A stretch of 64,000 bases of DNA from Frankiales bacterium (GTDB lineage Bacteria; Actinomycetota; Actinomycetes; JAFAQI01), in assembly GCA_025980465.1 (NCBI GenBank), contig JAICXJ010000013.1:1-64000 (forward strand), read 5' to 3'. The notes beneath the pieces are model-generated. The model had not been told where the DNA came from. It worked only from the letters and a program-made list of their open reading frames with translations, and did not search any database. This document shows positions 35,199-43,445 of the stretch, in pieces; position 1 is the first letter of the stretch; each line of letters opens with the position of its first letter. The position numbers and the translations under genes were made by a program.

Positions 35199-35866
35199 GC
35201 GCGAGCTACCTGCTTCGGGTCCGGCTGCCGGACCGTCCCGGGGTGCTCGGTCAGGTCGCGACCGCGCTCGGGTCCGCCGGCGCCGACATCGACAGCATCG
35301 TGGTGGTCGACCGTACCTCCGGCTACGCCGTCGACGACCTGGTGGTCGCGCTTCCAGACGGGTCACTTGCGGACCGGCTCGTCAGCGCGGCGACGTCGGT
35401 GCCCGGCGTTGTGGTGGACATCGTTCAGCGCCATCACGGGCGGCGGCGAATTCATGATGATCTGAGCCTGCTCGATGCCGCGGCCACCGCGGAGCAGCCG
35501 CTGTCGACACTGGTCGAGGGGCTACCGGCACTCATGCAGATCAGCTATGCGCTGGTGGTGACCGCGCTCGACCTGGGCCTCGCCCGACTGGACGCGGCGA
35601 GTTCAGGAGCCCCCCTCGACGGGCTTCGCACCGACTGGATCCCGGTGGCCGGGCCGGCCGTGGTGCCCCTCGACACGGTCTACGACGATCCGGCGACGGC
35701 TGGTCCGGATGCGGTTGTCGTGGCGGTGCCGTTCGGCCGGGCGAGCGCGCTCGTGGCGGGCCGGATTGGGGGTCCCGACTTCCTACCGGCCGAGTTGCAG
35801 CGACTGGAGCACCTCACCCGCGTCGCCCGCGCGCTGCTACCGGTCAGGTCGGTCCCACGCCGCTGA
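35195..35866 (+). CDS. ACT-domain protein
   Basis: A 223-residue protein with an N-terminal ACT domain (LLRVRLPDRPGVLGQVATALGSAGADIDSIVVVD) that normally binds an amino acid or similar ligand. The remaining 140 residues show no recognised catalytic motif and may sense a second signal (VAVPFGRASALVAGRIG resembles a GAF-like strand). It overlaps the MFS gene and precedes the acyltransferase, so it may regulate one of them post-translationally; this is inference. Confidence 0.8.
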   Translation: MSASYLLRVRLPDRPGVLGQVATALGSAGADIDSIVVVDRTSGYAVDDLVVALPDGSLADRLVSAATSVPGVVVDIVQRHHGRRRIHDDLSLLDAAATAEQPLSTLVEGLPALMQISYALVVTALDLGLARLDAASSGAPLDGLRTDWIPVAGPAVVPLDTVYDDPATAGPDAVVVAVPFGRASALVAGRIGGPDFLPAELQRLEHLTRVARALLPVRSVPRR

Positions 35867-35916
35867 TCGACAGGGTGGCCGCGAACCGGGAGGGACGCAC
35901 CCGCGAAGATCTACCT

Positions 35917-36687
35917 GTGAAGCGTCAGCGTGAGTGGGTTTATCGACCGGTCATCCGAGTAGCGCTGTTCCTGTTCCGGCTGCTCGGCTTCCGGTTCACC
36001 GTGGTCGGCATCGAGCACATTCCTCGGAGCGGTGGCGCGGTGCTGGCGTCGAACCACGTCAGCTACTTCGACTTCATGTTCGTCGGGTTGACCGCGCACT
36101 TCCGCGAACGTCGGCTGGTGCGGTTCATGGCGAAGAAGGAAGTCTTCGACAACTCGGTCTCCGGCCCGTTGATGCGTGGCATGCACCACATTCCGGTCGA
36201 TCGCGCCGCCGGGCTTGCTGCCTATCGGGCGGCAGTCGAGGCGTTGCAGCAGGGGGAGCTGGTCGGGGTCTTTCCCGAGTCCACGATCAGCCGTGCGTAC
36301 GTCCCGCGGCCCTTCAAGTCCGGCGCGGCGCGGATGGCCATCGAGTCCGGCGCGCCGCTGCTGCCGGTGGTGGTGTGGGGCGGCCACCGGGTCTGGACCA
36401 CGGGACGTAAGCCCCGGATTCGTCGCGGCGTACCGATCGTCATCGAGGTAGGGCCGCCGCTTCACATCGCGGCGGGTGCCAGCACCGCCGATGTCACAGC
36501 GGCGCTGTACGACGCGGTCACCACTCTTGCCGAGAAGGTGCAGCGCTCCTATCCGGCGCCGACCACCGCCGACGAACTGTGGTGGCAGCCCGCCTACCTC
36601 GGCGGTGCGGCGCCGACCCTCGAGGCCGCGCGACCCATCGAGCAGGCATCGATCGAGGAGCGGCGGGCCCGCAAGCAGCGCCGATGA
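35917..36687 (+). CDS. 1-acyl-sn-glycerol-3-phosphate acyltransferase (PlsC-like)
   Basis: A 256-residue acyltransferase with the HX4D motif (NHVSYFD) near residue 44 and the FPEST glycerophosphate-binding block near 125. A hydrophobic N-terminal helix (VALFLFRLLGF) would place it at the membrane inner face. It likely adds an acyl chain to lysophosphatidic acid or a related acceptor. GTG 35917 is chosen since the longer frame begins inside the spacer; the ATG of the next gene overlaps its stop. Confidence 0.88.
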   Translation: MKRQREWVYRPVIRVALFLFRLLGFRFTVVGIEHIPRSGGAVLASNHVSYFDFMFVGLTAHFRERRLVRFMAKKEVFDNSVSGPLMRGMHHIPVDRAAGLAAYRAAVEALQQGELVGVFPESTISRAYVPRPFKSGAARMAIESGAPLLPVVVWGGHRVWTTGRKPRIRRGVPIVIEVGPPLHIAAGASTADVTAALYDAVTTLAEKVQRSYPAPTTADELWWQPAYLGGAAPTLEAARPIEQASIEERRARKQRR

Positions 36688-37337
36688 CGAACACCGCCGA
36701 CCGGCTTGCCGATCGGCAGGCGACCGTGGAGACGTGGCCGGCGAAGGAGCCGGTGACCGCGGTGGTCCTCGTGCTCCCAGGCGGCAAGGCCCACAGCTTC
36801 GCTCCGACAACGCGCCGGCAACTCACCCGGACGCGGATGCGGCCGTTCGCCCGTGCGCTGTCGCGCCGCGGTGCCCGGCATGGCGTCGAGGTGTGGCTTC
36901 TGCGGTACCGCTGCCGCGGCTGGAACGCGCCGGAGTGCTCGCCGGTAGCCGACGCTCGATGGGCACTAGCCGAGGCGCACCGCCGGCACGGCGACGTACC
37001 GGTTGTGGTGCTCGGTCACTCCATGGGCGGTCGCACGGCGCTCGCGGTCGGCGGCGACGACGCCATCGTTGGAATCTGCGCACTCGCGCCGTGGTGTGAG
37101 AAGGGTGATTCGGCTGAGCACCTGGCTGGTCGGACGATGTTGATCGCGCACGGTACGGCGGACCGCGTTACCTCGCCGCGCGCATCGCGGCGGTTCGCCG
37201 AGCGAGCCGCCGCCGCAGGCGCAGAGGTCGAGTACCTGCCGATCCGCGGTGAGATGCATGCAATGGTCCTCAGATGGCGGCTCTGGCATCGCCTCGCCGT
37301 CGACTTCGCAATGACGAGACTCGGCATCGGTTACTAG
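36684..37337 (+). CDS. Alpha/beta-hydrolase
   Basis: A 217-residue hydrolase with the nucleophile elbow LGHSMGGRTAL, an acid-loop HGTADRVTSPRA and a terminal His in RGEMHAMV. Its strand VVLVLPGGKAHSF replaces the usual HG motif. ATG 36684 overlaps the acyltransferase stop by four bases, which suggests a shared lipid-related task such as deacylation. Transcription ends at the strong hairpin that follows. Confidence 0.85.
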   Translation: MTNTADRLADRQATVETWPAKEPVTAVVLVLPGGKAHSFAPTTRRQLTRTRMRPFARALSRRGARHGVEVWLLRYRCRGWNAPECSPVADARWALAEAHRRHGDVPVVVLGHSMGGRTALAVGGDDAIVGICALAPWCEKGDSAEHLAGRTMLIAHGTADRVTSPRASRRFAERAAAAGAEVEYLPIRGEMHAMVLRWRLWHRLAVDFAMTRLGIGY

Positions 37338-37347
37338 CCCGGCGCAT

Positions 37348-37389
37348 GCGAAAGGGCGGGGGACCGGCTTCGGTCTCCCGCCCTTTCGC
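37348..37389. terminator. Strong bidirectional terminator hairpin
   Basis: A 19-bp stem (left arm starting GCGAAAGGGCGGGGG, right arm ending CCCGCCCTTTCGC) with one G-U pair and a GCTT tetraloop stands between the convergent hydrolase (ends 37337) and the DUF6458 gene (ends 37403). It is the most stable hairpin I found in the window, with a T-rich stretch (GTTCTTGCTG) following on the plus strand. Confidence 0.88.
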
Positions 37390-37402
37390 GTTCTTGCTGT
37401 GC

Positions 37403-37636
37403 CTAGACCATGGTGCGGCGACGCGTGACTACCTCATCCTGCGGGTAACCGGCGTCAACGACCGTGGAGCGGCGGCGCGGCGCGAAGATGATGAGGTCGA
37501 GCAGCAGCCCGAGCCCACCGACGATCATCAGAATGATTCCGATCGTCTGGATGTTCGCGACGCTCGTCCACGCATTCACGGCGAACGCAAGAATCGCGCC
37601 GACCGCGATGAGAAACAGACTCACACCCATACCCAT
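37403..37636 (-). CDS. DUF6458-like two-helix membrane protein
   Basis: A 77-residue protein with two transmembrane helices (about 4-24 and 30-50) and a basic cytoplasmic tail (APRRRSTVV). The start MGMGVSLFLIAVGAILAFAV is characteristic of the small actinobacterial DUF6458 family. AGGAGG precedes the ATG by six bases. A SigF/SigB-like promoter match lies about 70 bases upstream. Function unknown. Confidence 0.85.
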   Translation of the reverse strand: MGMGVSLFLIAVGAILAFAVNAWTSVANIQTIGIILMIVGGLGLLLDLIIFAPRRRSTVVDAGYPQDEVVTRRRTMV

Positions 37637-37705
37637 TTTGTTCCTCCTGTATCCCGAGCGGTGACGCCACGTCTGATTGGGCGCTCGCCATCGTCGAGGA
37701 TGTAA

Positions 37706-37731
37706 ATTCCCTTGATTTGCAGCGAGAAACC
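37706..37731 (-). promoter_or_regulatory. SigF/SigB-like promoter upstream of the DUF6458 gene
   Basis: On the minus strand GGTTT is followed, after 15 bases from GTTT, by GGGAAT (37706-37711), close to the GTTT-N12-17-GGGWAT pattern of general stress sigma factors. Transcription would start near 37700, giving a leader of about 65 bases that includes the AGGAGG site. The sigF gene in this window could supply the sigma factor. Confidence 0.45.
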
Positions 37732-37836
37732 ACCCCTCACCCGTCCGGTGTAACGCGAGCGGTGCGGGTGCCGATTAAACGGTTGAGCGAATTGTGTGGG
37801 TTTGTTCCGCGGCCAAGATCACGGTTCAGAGCATCG

Positions 37837-37862
37837 GTTTATCGACTGCCCGGCGACGGAAT
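37837..37862 (+). promoter_or_regulatory. Weaker SigF-like promoter upstream of the small hydrophobic protein gene
   Basis: GTTT at 37837-37840 is followed after 16 bases by CGGAAT at 37857-37862, one base away from a stress-type -10. It is placed about 48 bases before the ATG at 37910. The match is imperfect and stands mainly on its symmetry with the divergent promoter of the DUF6458 gene. Confidence 0.25.
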
Positions 37863-37909
37863 CCTGCCGAAACAAGAAGCCCGTCCGGGCCTCAGAAATG
37901 GAGTCGGTC

Positions 37910-38068
37910 ATGGGTCTCATCCTGGCGGTTCTGCTACTCGCGATTCTCTTCGGCGCAGTCGGGTTCGCCGTACACGTCCTGTGGATCGTCGCCGTCGTAC
38001 TGCTCGTTGCCTGGATCGTGGGCTTCGTGGCCCGGGGTGGTAGCGGAGCCCGCTGGTATCGCTGGTAG
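37910..38068 (+). CDS. Small hydrophobic protein
   Basis: A 52-residue protein made almost only of two hydrophobic helices (MGLILAVLLLAILFGAVGF, VLWIVAVVLLVAWIVGF) and a short RGGSGARWYRW tail. It resembles the stress-associated lmo0937-like/DUF5670 type peptides, but that is a weak call. GGAG lies seven bases before the ATG at 37910; an ATG at 37898 is an alternative. Confidence 0.6.
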   Translation: MGLILAVLLLAILFGAVGFAVHVLWIVAVVLLVAWIVGFVARGGSGARWYRW

Positions 38069-38116
38069 CCGGGTCGATGCCCGGTGCAGTGACCGCTGCT
38101 GCATCTCCTCAGTCGG

Positions 38117-38151
38117 TCGGCGCCTGCTCAAGGTAAGCGGGTAGGCGCCGA
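38117..38151. repeat. Inverted repeat upstream of the DUF2510 gene
   Basis: TCGGCGCCT at 38117-38125 and AGGCGCCGA at 38143-38151 form a perfect 9-bp inverted repeat with a 17-base loop, ending 34 bases before the DUF2510 start codon. It might terminate the upstream transcript, act in the 5' UTR or bind protein. No T-run follows. Confidence 0.45.
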
Positions 38152-38185
38152 TCTACTGACGTACGGCGGTATTCGGGAGGGACAG

Positions 38186-38587
38186 ATGACGGCGCCAGCT
38201 GCAGGTTGGTATCCAGATCCGGCGGGCAGCGGATCGCTCCGCTGGTGGGACGGGCAGGCGTGGTCGGCCTCGACCACTCCAGCTGGGCCGCAGCCGGTCG
38301 TGGCCACCATGCCGACTCCGGGCTATCAGGCGGCAAGCCCCAGCTATCAGGTCACTCCGACCGTCCACCGGGCTACCCGCAACCCCAACCATTACGCGTT
38401 CCTCACCTTGGGCGTTGTCGCCCTCTACATCGTGTTGGCGGTGTCGACCGGCATCGTGTTGCTGGGCGTGTTCCCGGTGCTCATGTCGCTGCGCAGCAAG
38501 CAGGCCGGCGAACCGCTCGCGCCGCTGGCGATCCTTGCGGCGGTGATTGCCGTCATCGTGGCGGTCGCCACGCTTTCCGGTCACTAG
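38186..38587 (+). CDS. DUF2510 membrane protein
   Basis: A 133-residue protein with an N-terminal DUF2510 motif (GWYPDPAGSGSLRWWDGQAW), a Pro/Thr/Tyr-rich linker, and two C-terminal membrane helices (about 72-95 and 110-130). DUF2510 is a short Trp-rich domain common in actinobacterial membrane proteins, with no established function. GGGAGGG lies four bases before the ATG. The gene is convergent with the acyl-CoA dehydrogenase, seven bases apart. Confidence 0.85.
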   Translation: MTAPAAGWYPDPAGSGSLRWWDGQAWSASTTPAGPQPVVATMPTPGYQAASPSYQVTPTVHRATRNPNHYAFLTLGVVALYIVLAVSTGIVLLGVFPVLMSLRSKQAGEPLAPLAILAAVIAVIVAVATLSGH

Positions 38588-38594
38588 TACCCCA

Positions 38595-39863
38595 TCAGTC
38601 GGTCACGCCTTTGGGCTTCTGCTGGGACATGAAACCGAACATGTAACCGGCGACCCGTCGCATCTGGATCTCCTCAGCGCCCTCAGTGATCCGATAGCGG
38701 CGATGGTGCCGGTAGATGTGCTCGAACGGCTTGTGACGGGAGTAGCCCAGGCCGCCATGCACCTGCATCGCGCGGTCCGCCGCCTCACAGCACAGCCGGT
38801 TCGCCCAGTAGTTGCACATCGACACGTTTCGTGACGCGGCGAAAACGCCGTCGGTGTCCATCTGCCAGGCCGTCTGTCGGATCAACGCGCGCAACATCTC
38901 GCACTGGGTCTGCAACTCGACCAACGGGAACTGGATTGCCTGATTGGTTGCGAGGGGCTTGCCGAACGGCGCCCGGACCTTGGCGTATTCGACGGACTCG
39001 TTGATGCAGAACTGAGCTGCGCCCAGGCTGGACGCGGCCTGGCGGATGCGGTTCTCATTGAAGAAGTGCTGCACCACCTGCAGGCCGCGCCCCTCGCCCC
39101 CGAAGATCGCCGAGTCCGAAACCCGTACGTCGCTCAGTCGCACATGGGCGTGGTCGGTCGGCATGTTGAAGGTCCAGAGAAACTCGACGACCTCGAAGCC
39201 TGGACAGTCCGTCGGGACCAGGAACGCGGTGATGCCGTGGCCGTCGCCGGCAGATCCGCTGGTGCGCGCCATGATCATGTCGAACTGTGCGACATGGATG
39301 CCGGTGTTCCAGGTCTTCTCGCCGTTGATGACCCACTCGTCGCCGTCGCGGACTGCTGTCGTCTCCATGTGGGTTGCGTCGGATCCGTGAGCCGGCTCGG
39401 TGATTCCGAACGCGAAGTGGCGTCGCCCCGCGAGCAGAGCGTCGATCCAGTCCGCTTTCTGTTGCTCGCTGCCGTAGTGGAGCATCAGCAGTAGGGCGAC
39501 GTTGTTGCCGACGATCGAGTGCTCGTTCTGTAAGTCGTTGTGCAGTCCGAGTCCCTTGGTGGCGAGATGCTCGCGGATCACCGCCATCGCGAGGTTCGAG
39601 CCGTCCTGGCCGCCGTACTCCTTGGGATAGGGAAACCGATAGTGCCCCGCGGCGTCGGCACGCTTCCGAGCCTCGAAAAGCAGCGCCTCCCATTCGTGAT
39701 TCGGAAGACCACCCCGTTCCCAGTCGGTACGGGCGTCCTCCCGACGATGGTCGAAGAAGCGGATGTTGTCGTTGGAGTTCTCCAACGGCTTGATCTCCCG
39801 CTCGATGAACTCGTCGAGCTCGGCGAGATAGCTGACCAGGTCCGGCGGCAACGCGAAGTCCAT
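38595..39863 (-). CDS. Acyl-CoA dehydrogenase
   Basis: A 422-residue flavoprotein dehydrogenase (FadE type) introducing a 2,3-double bond in acyl-CoA. FAD-binding blocks AFGITEPAHGSDATHM and VINGEKTWNTG are seen, and the C-terminal ADRAMQVHGGLGYSRHKPFEHIYRHHRRYRITEG contains the FAD-contacting QxxGG region. It lies at the end of a run with DUF6285 and an APH-like kinase, a combination I associate with ACAD10/11-like use of hydroxy-acids: the kinase phosphorylates a hydroxyacyl-CoA and the dehydrogenase-fold partner removes phosphate. That link is inference. Confidence 0.9.
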   Translation of the reverse strand: MDFALPPDLVSYLAELDEFIEREIKPLENSNDNIRFFDHRREDARTDWERGGLPNHEWEALLFEARKRADAAGHYRFPYPKEYGGQDGSNLAMAVIREHLATKGLGLHNDLQNEHSIVGNNVALLLMLHYGSEQQKADWIDALLAGRRHFAFGITEPAHGSDATHMETTAVRDGDEWVINGEKTWNTGIHVAQFDMIMARTSGSAGDGHGITAFLVPTDCPGFEVVEFLWTFNMPTDHAHVRLSDVRVSDSAIFGGEGRGLQVVQHFFNENRIRQAASSLGAAQFCINESVEYAKVRAPFGKPLATNQAIQFPLVELQTQCEMLRALIRQTAWQMDTDGVFAASRNVSMCNYWANRLCCEAADRAMQVHGGLGYSRHKPFEHIYRHHRRYRITEGAEEIQMRRVAGYMFGFMSQQKPKGVTD

Positions 39864-39872
39864 GCCGGATTC

Positions 39873-40211
39873 CTATCGCGCCCACTTGGGGTTGGCGACG
39901 GCGACCTTGTCCGCGACTGACTGTCTCAATGCCTCGATGACCTCGCCGAACCGGTCGTCCATCGCTCCGCTGCGGATGACCGCCGCGAGCTGGGCATCGT
40001 CCGCGACGCCGAGACCGCTGAGGCGTTCGCGATGGCCTCGCTCCTGCGCCGGCCCGAGGCTCAGCTCGCGGCCGATGATCGCCATGACGTTCGCGGCGAC
40101 GAGCGCTTGGAACTTCAGCGGACCGTCGACTGCCGGCATCACATCGGTGCGCAGGAAGTCCTCAACCGCGGCCGCGAGCTCCGCCGCGGGTGGGGTGTCA
40201 TGCAGTCCCAC
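39873..40211 (-). CDS. DUF6285-like protein
   Basis: A 112-residue, mostly helical protein (AVEDFLRTDVMPAVDGPLKFQALVAANVMAIIGREL). It fits the DUF6285 family, whose genes typically lie between a phosphotransferase and an acyl-CoA dehydrogenase, as here. No catalytic motif is obvious. The start overlaps the end of the phosphotransferase gene by 14 bases, so the two are translationally coupled and may form a complex. Confidence 0.75.
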   Translation of the reverse strand: MGLHDTPPAAELAAAVEDFLRTDVMPAVDGPLKFQALVAANVMAIIGRELSLGPAQERGHRERLSGLGVADDAQLAAVIRSGAMDDRFGEVIEALRQSVADKVAVANPKWAR

Positions 40212-41232
40212 GTTCGCCTCCTCGCCGACCGCCGGCAGCCTGGAGCAGCTCTTCGAGCAGTCCCAAGGTGTCGTACTCCTGCTCGCACAACCGGCGGCCG
40301 ATCGCAGCGAGCTCGATGGAGCGTTCGGCTCCTTTGAGATGCCGGTTGGCCTGCAGGATGCAGATCACTCCCCAACGCACCGTGCCGTACAACTCCCACC
40401 ATTTGGCGACGGTGCGGTCCACGGGGTGACCGGAGGTCTGCTCGTACGCCGTGAACAACTGGTCGTAGGTCCCGACGCCGGCAACCGGCTGCTCGCCGCC
40501 GAACCGCCACGCCCGAACACAGAGCCATCCCAGGTCCTCCATCGGATCGCCGAGATGAAGCAGCTCCCAGTCGAGAACGGCGGCGACGCCGGAACGGTCG
40601 ATGATGAGATTTCCGAGCCGGAAGTCACCGTGCACGACCACCTTGCGGCTGCTCTCGGGCCGATGCGTCGCCAGCCAGCGGAACGCGAGCTCCAAGGTCG
40701 GACTCACGACGCCGGTCTCCTCGAACATCGCGCGCAATGCCGCGAGTGCATCGAGATCCGGCGCGCCGGCCACGGTTTTCGGATCCATCGTGTGGAGCGC
40801 GCCGAGGATCGCGCCGCACTGCGAAGCGATGCGCGGGCGCGCGTCGACGTACTGCTCATCGCGCAGGATTCGCCGCCCGATGGTCTCGCCGTCGATCCGC
40901 CGCATCACGATGAACGGTGCCCGGAGCTCGGAGGAGTCGTCGCCGGTCGCGAGCAGCTCCGGCTCGGGTACGCCGACCCGGCTCGCCTCGCGCATCGCCG
41001 CCGCCTCACGCAACATGAGGTCCGCGGAGGCCTTGTCGGCGGGTGCCCCGGCCGGCGCTCGACGAAGGATCAGCGGGTCGATGCCATCGGCGTGCGCGGC
41101 ATCGAACGACCAGGTCTCGCGGCTTGCGCCGCCGGTCAGCCGACGCAGATCGCGGATCTCAACTGCTTCACCAAAGGAAGGCATGAGCACTGATGCGAGC
41201 TGGTCGCGAAGCTCCTCGACGGTCCCGCCCAC
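40198..41232 (-). CDS. APH-family phosphotransferase (ACAD10/11-kinase-like)
   Basis: A 344-residue aminoglycoside phosphotransferase-fold kinase. The catalytic loop VVHGDFRLGNLI and the metal-binding VLDWELLHLGDP are intact. Its partners are DUF6285 and an acyl-CoA dehydrogenase, so the substrate is more likely a hydroxyacyl-CoA than an antibiotic, as for the kinase domain of human ACAD10/11. It should not be read as a resistance gene without other evidence. Confidence 0.85.
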   Translation of the reverse strand: MGGTVEELRDQLASVLMPSFGEAVEIRDLRRLTGGASRETWSFDAAHADGIDPLILRRAPAGAPADKASADLMLREAAAMREASRVGVPEPELLATGDDSSELRAPFIVMRRIDGETIGRRILRDEQYVDARPRIASQCGAILGALHTMDPKTVAGAPDLDALAALRAMFEETGVVSPTLELAFRWLATHRPESSRKVVVHGDFRLGNLIIDRSGVAAVLDWELLHLGDPMEDLGWLCVRAWRFGGEQPVAGVGTYDQLFTAYEQTSGHPVDRTVAKWWELYGTVRWGVICILQANRHLKGAERSIELAAIGRRLCEQEYDTLGLLEELLQAAGGRRGGERGTA

Positions 41233-41260
41233 GGTGCACAGACTCGCACGTCAGATCCGG

Positions 41261-42064
41261 TCACACCTTCTTTGGGGGGAGTGGGAAGAAGCCGCTGGTT
41301 CGCCGCACATACTCGGCGTAGCCGGGTTTGGTGCGTGACATGTGCTTTTCGAGTAGCGGCTTACCGGTCTTGCAGCTGAGGAACCAGGTCATCAGCGCCG
41401 GCGAGGCAAACGTGAGCGCGCCGATCCAGTGTTCGGCGGCGATCAACCACAACCCGGCCCATACGGCGGCGTCGCCGAAGTAGTTGGGATGGCGCGTGTA
41501 GCGCCACAGACCGCGGTCCATGACCTGGCCCTGGTTGGCCGGATTGTTGCGGAAGGCGTTCATCTGGGCGTCGCCGACCGCCTCGAAGAGGACCCCGAGC
41601 AGCCAGACGACGGTGCCGACGATTGCGAGGAAGGACCACCCGGACCGGATGTACATCGCTGCCTGGATCGGCAGCGACACGAGCCAGGCCACCGCCGCCT
41701 GCAACAGGAACACGACGCCGAGGGCGTGCAGTGCTCGGTTGGACGCGTTGCGCAGCATCGCGTCGTACCTCGGGTCCTCACCCTCCCCGACGCTGCGCAG
41801 CCCGATGTAGAGGGCAAGCCGCGCACCCCATATCGCGACGAGATCGAGCACCAGGAGGCGGCGCCAATGATCCGCGCCGTGGCCCGCTGACCACGCGAAC
41901 GACGTCGCCCCGATCGCAACGAACGACAGTCCCCAGACCACATCGACGACGTTGAAGCGACCGACCACCAGCGCCACCAGCCACGAGACGACGAAGAGTG
42001 CGACCGACACGGCGGCGGTGACGCCGAGCCCGGTGAGGAAGGGGTGGACCGCGAATGAGTTCAC
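41261..42064 (-). CDS. DUF1295 (steroid 5-alpha-reductase-like) membrane protein
   Basis: A 267-residue protein with about six helices and the family signature GLWRYTRHPNYFGDAAVWAG near residue 185, followed by SGFFPLPPKK at the C-terminus. DUF1295 proteins have an isoprenylcysteine methyltransferase/steroid reductase-like fold and may reduce a double bond with NADPH. The GTG at 42064 overlaps the cfa stop by GTGA. The same pairing with a Cfa-type enzyme occurs at M. tuberculosis Rv0446c-Rv0447c. Confidence 0.85.
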   Translation of the reverse strand: MNSFAVHPFLTGLGVTAAVSVALFVVSWLVALVVGRFNVVDVVWGLSFVAIGATSFAWSAGHGADHWRRLLVLDLVAIWGARLALYIGLRSVGEGEDPRYDAMLRNASNRALHALGVVFLLQAAVAWLVSLPIQAAMYIRSGWSFLAIVGTVVWLLGVLFEAVGDAQMNAFRNNPANQGQVMDRGLWRYTRHPNYFGDAAVWAGLWLIAAEHWIGALTFASPALMTWFLSCKTGKPLLEKHMSRTKPGYAEYVRRTSGFFPLPPKKV

Positions 42065-43371
42065 GCGCGCGCGACGTCCCAGCGGATGGGGTCGTCGGGT
42101 GCCTCGCCGCTGCGGGCGAGAGTCAGCTGAGCGACGTCGAGGTATCCGGCTCGGAAGCCGGCCTCGCAGTAGGCGAGGTAGAACGTCCACATCCGCCGGA
42201 ACGTTCGGTCGAAGCCGAGCGCCGCGATCTCACCGGCTCGAGCGGTGAACCGCTCCCGCCACATCCGCAGTGTCTCGGCGTACGACGAACCCATATGTAG
42301 CCGGTCGATGACGCGCAGCGAGGTGTGCTCAGCACAGATGTCATCGATTGCTCGCTCGGACAGCACCAGGCCGCCCGGGAAGATGTACTTGTGAATCCAG
42401 GTCCATGACCGACGGCTCGCCATCAACCGGTCGTGTGACGACATGAGTATCGCCTGCAACCCGACCCGGCCGCCGCGAGCGAGGCGGGCGTCGAGGGTGC
42501 GGAAGTACGTCGGCCACCAGCGCTCGCCGACCGCCTCGATCATCTCGACGCTGACAATGGCGTCATAGCTGCCCCGGACGTCGCGATAGTCCTCGATCCG
42601 TACGTCGACGCGGTCCGCGACTTCGGCCGCCGCGATTCGCTGCCGCGCCAGCGACGCCTGCTCGACCGACAGCGTCACGGACGTGACGTCCGCGCCGCGG
42701 TTGGCCGCCGCGATTGCGAGCTCGCCCCAACCAGTACCGATCTCGAGCACCCGGCTGCCCTCGGTGACGCCCGCCTGATCGAGGATTCGGCCGACCTTGC
42801 GCCGCTGCCCGGACGCCAGGTCGTCATGGTGATCGCTCAGCAACGCCGAGGAGTAGGTCATCGTCTCGTCGAGGAAGGCCGCGAATAGGTCGTTGGACAG
42901 GTCGTAGTGGCGCGCGATGTTGCGTCTCGCGCCCCGATGGTCGTTGTCCTCGGCGGCCGGCTGGCGCGCGACGTACCAGCGGCGAATCCACCGCAGTGGC
43001 TTCGGGACCAGTGATCCCAGGTCGCGAGCCATCGGAGTGAGCACTGCCACCAGGTCGTCGCTGTCCCAGTCACCGGCCATGTAGCTCTCGCCGAAGCCGA
43101 TCAGACCGTCCCGACCGAGCCGGGTGAGGAAGCGGTCGGGGTGGATCACCCGCAACGTCGGGCCATCGTCCCGGCCGATCGACGTACCGTCCGGAAAGCT
43201 GATCCGGATGCCTGTCTTGCTCGTGATCCGCCGCAGCATCACCTGCGCGACCGCTGCCCGCAAGGGTGCGGGCCGCGGCGGCCGCATCGCGGGCCAGCGG
43301 TCGACGTTGATGCTCGCCTCATCGCCGGGATCGACACCGCGATCGGGACCGGAGTCCGTCAGGGTGCTCAT
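42061..43371 (-). CDS. Cyclopropane-fatty-acyl-phospholipid synthase-like SAM methyltransferase
   Basis: A 436-residue protein with an N-terminal lipid-binding region and a C-terminal SAM domain. Motif I is VLEIGTGWGELAIAAA, with NIARHYDLSNDLFAAFLDETMTYSSA before it and VGERWWPTYFRTLDARL after, as in Cfa/UfaA1. It should transfer a methyl unit to the double bond of a membrane phospholipid acyl chain, yielding a cyclopropane or a 10-methylene branch. GAAGGAG lies near the ATG at 43371. No FAD reductase (BfaA type) is adjacent. Confidence 0.9.
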   Translation of the reverse strand: MSTLTDSGPDRGVDPGDEASINVDRWPAMRPPRPAPLRAAVAQVMLRRITSKTGIRISFPDGTSIGRDDGPTLRVIHPDRFLTRLGRDGLIGFGESYMAGDWDSDDLVAVLTPMARDLGSLVPKPLRWIRRWYVARQPAAEDNDHRGARRNIARHYDLSNDLFAAFLDETMTYSSALLSDHHDDLASGQRRKVGRILDQAGVTEGSRVLEIGTGWGELAIAAANRGADVTSVTLSVEQASLARQRIAAAEVADRVDVRIEDYRDVRGSYDAIVSVEMIEAVGERWWPTYFRTLDARLARGGRVGLQAILMSSHDRLMASRRSWTWIHKYIFPGGLVLSERAIDDICAEHTSLRVIDRLHMGSSYAETLRMWRERFTARAGEIAALGFDRTFRRMWTFYLAYCEAGFRAGYLDVAQLTLARSGEAPDDPIRWDVARA

Positions 43372-43445
43372 GACTCCTTCTCCTTCGTGCTCCTCGAATC
43401 CCTGCCCGCAACCGTCGTCATGGAACCCCCAACGTCCGCGGGTGA

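Noticed and set aside
40198-41232. Aminoglycoside resistance gene
   Set aside because: The APH fold is shared with ACAD10/11-type kinases, and the neighbours are acyl-CoA genes; nothing supports antibiotic phosphorylation.
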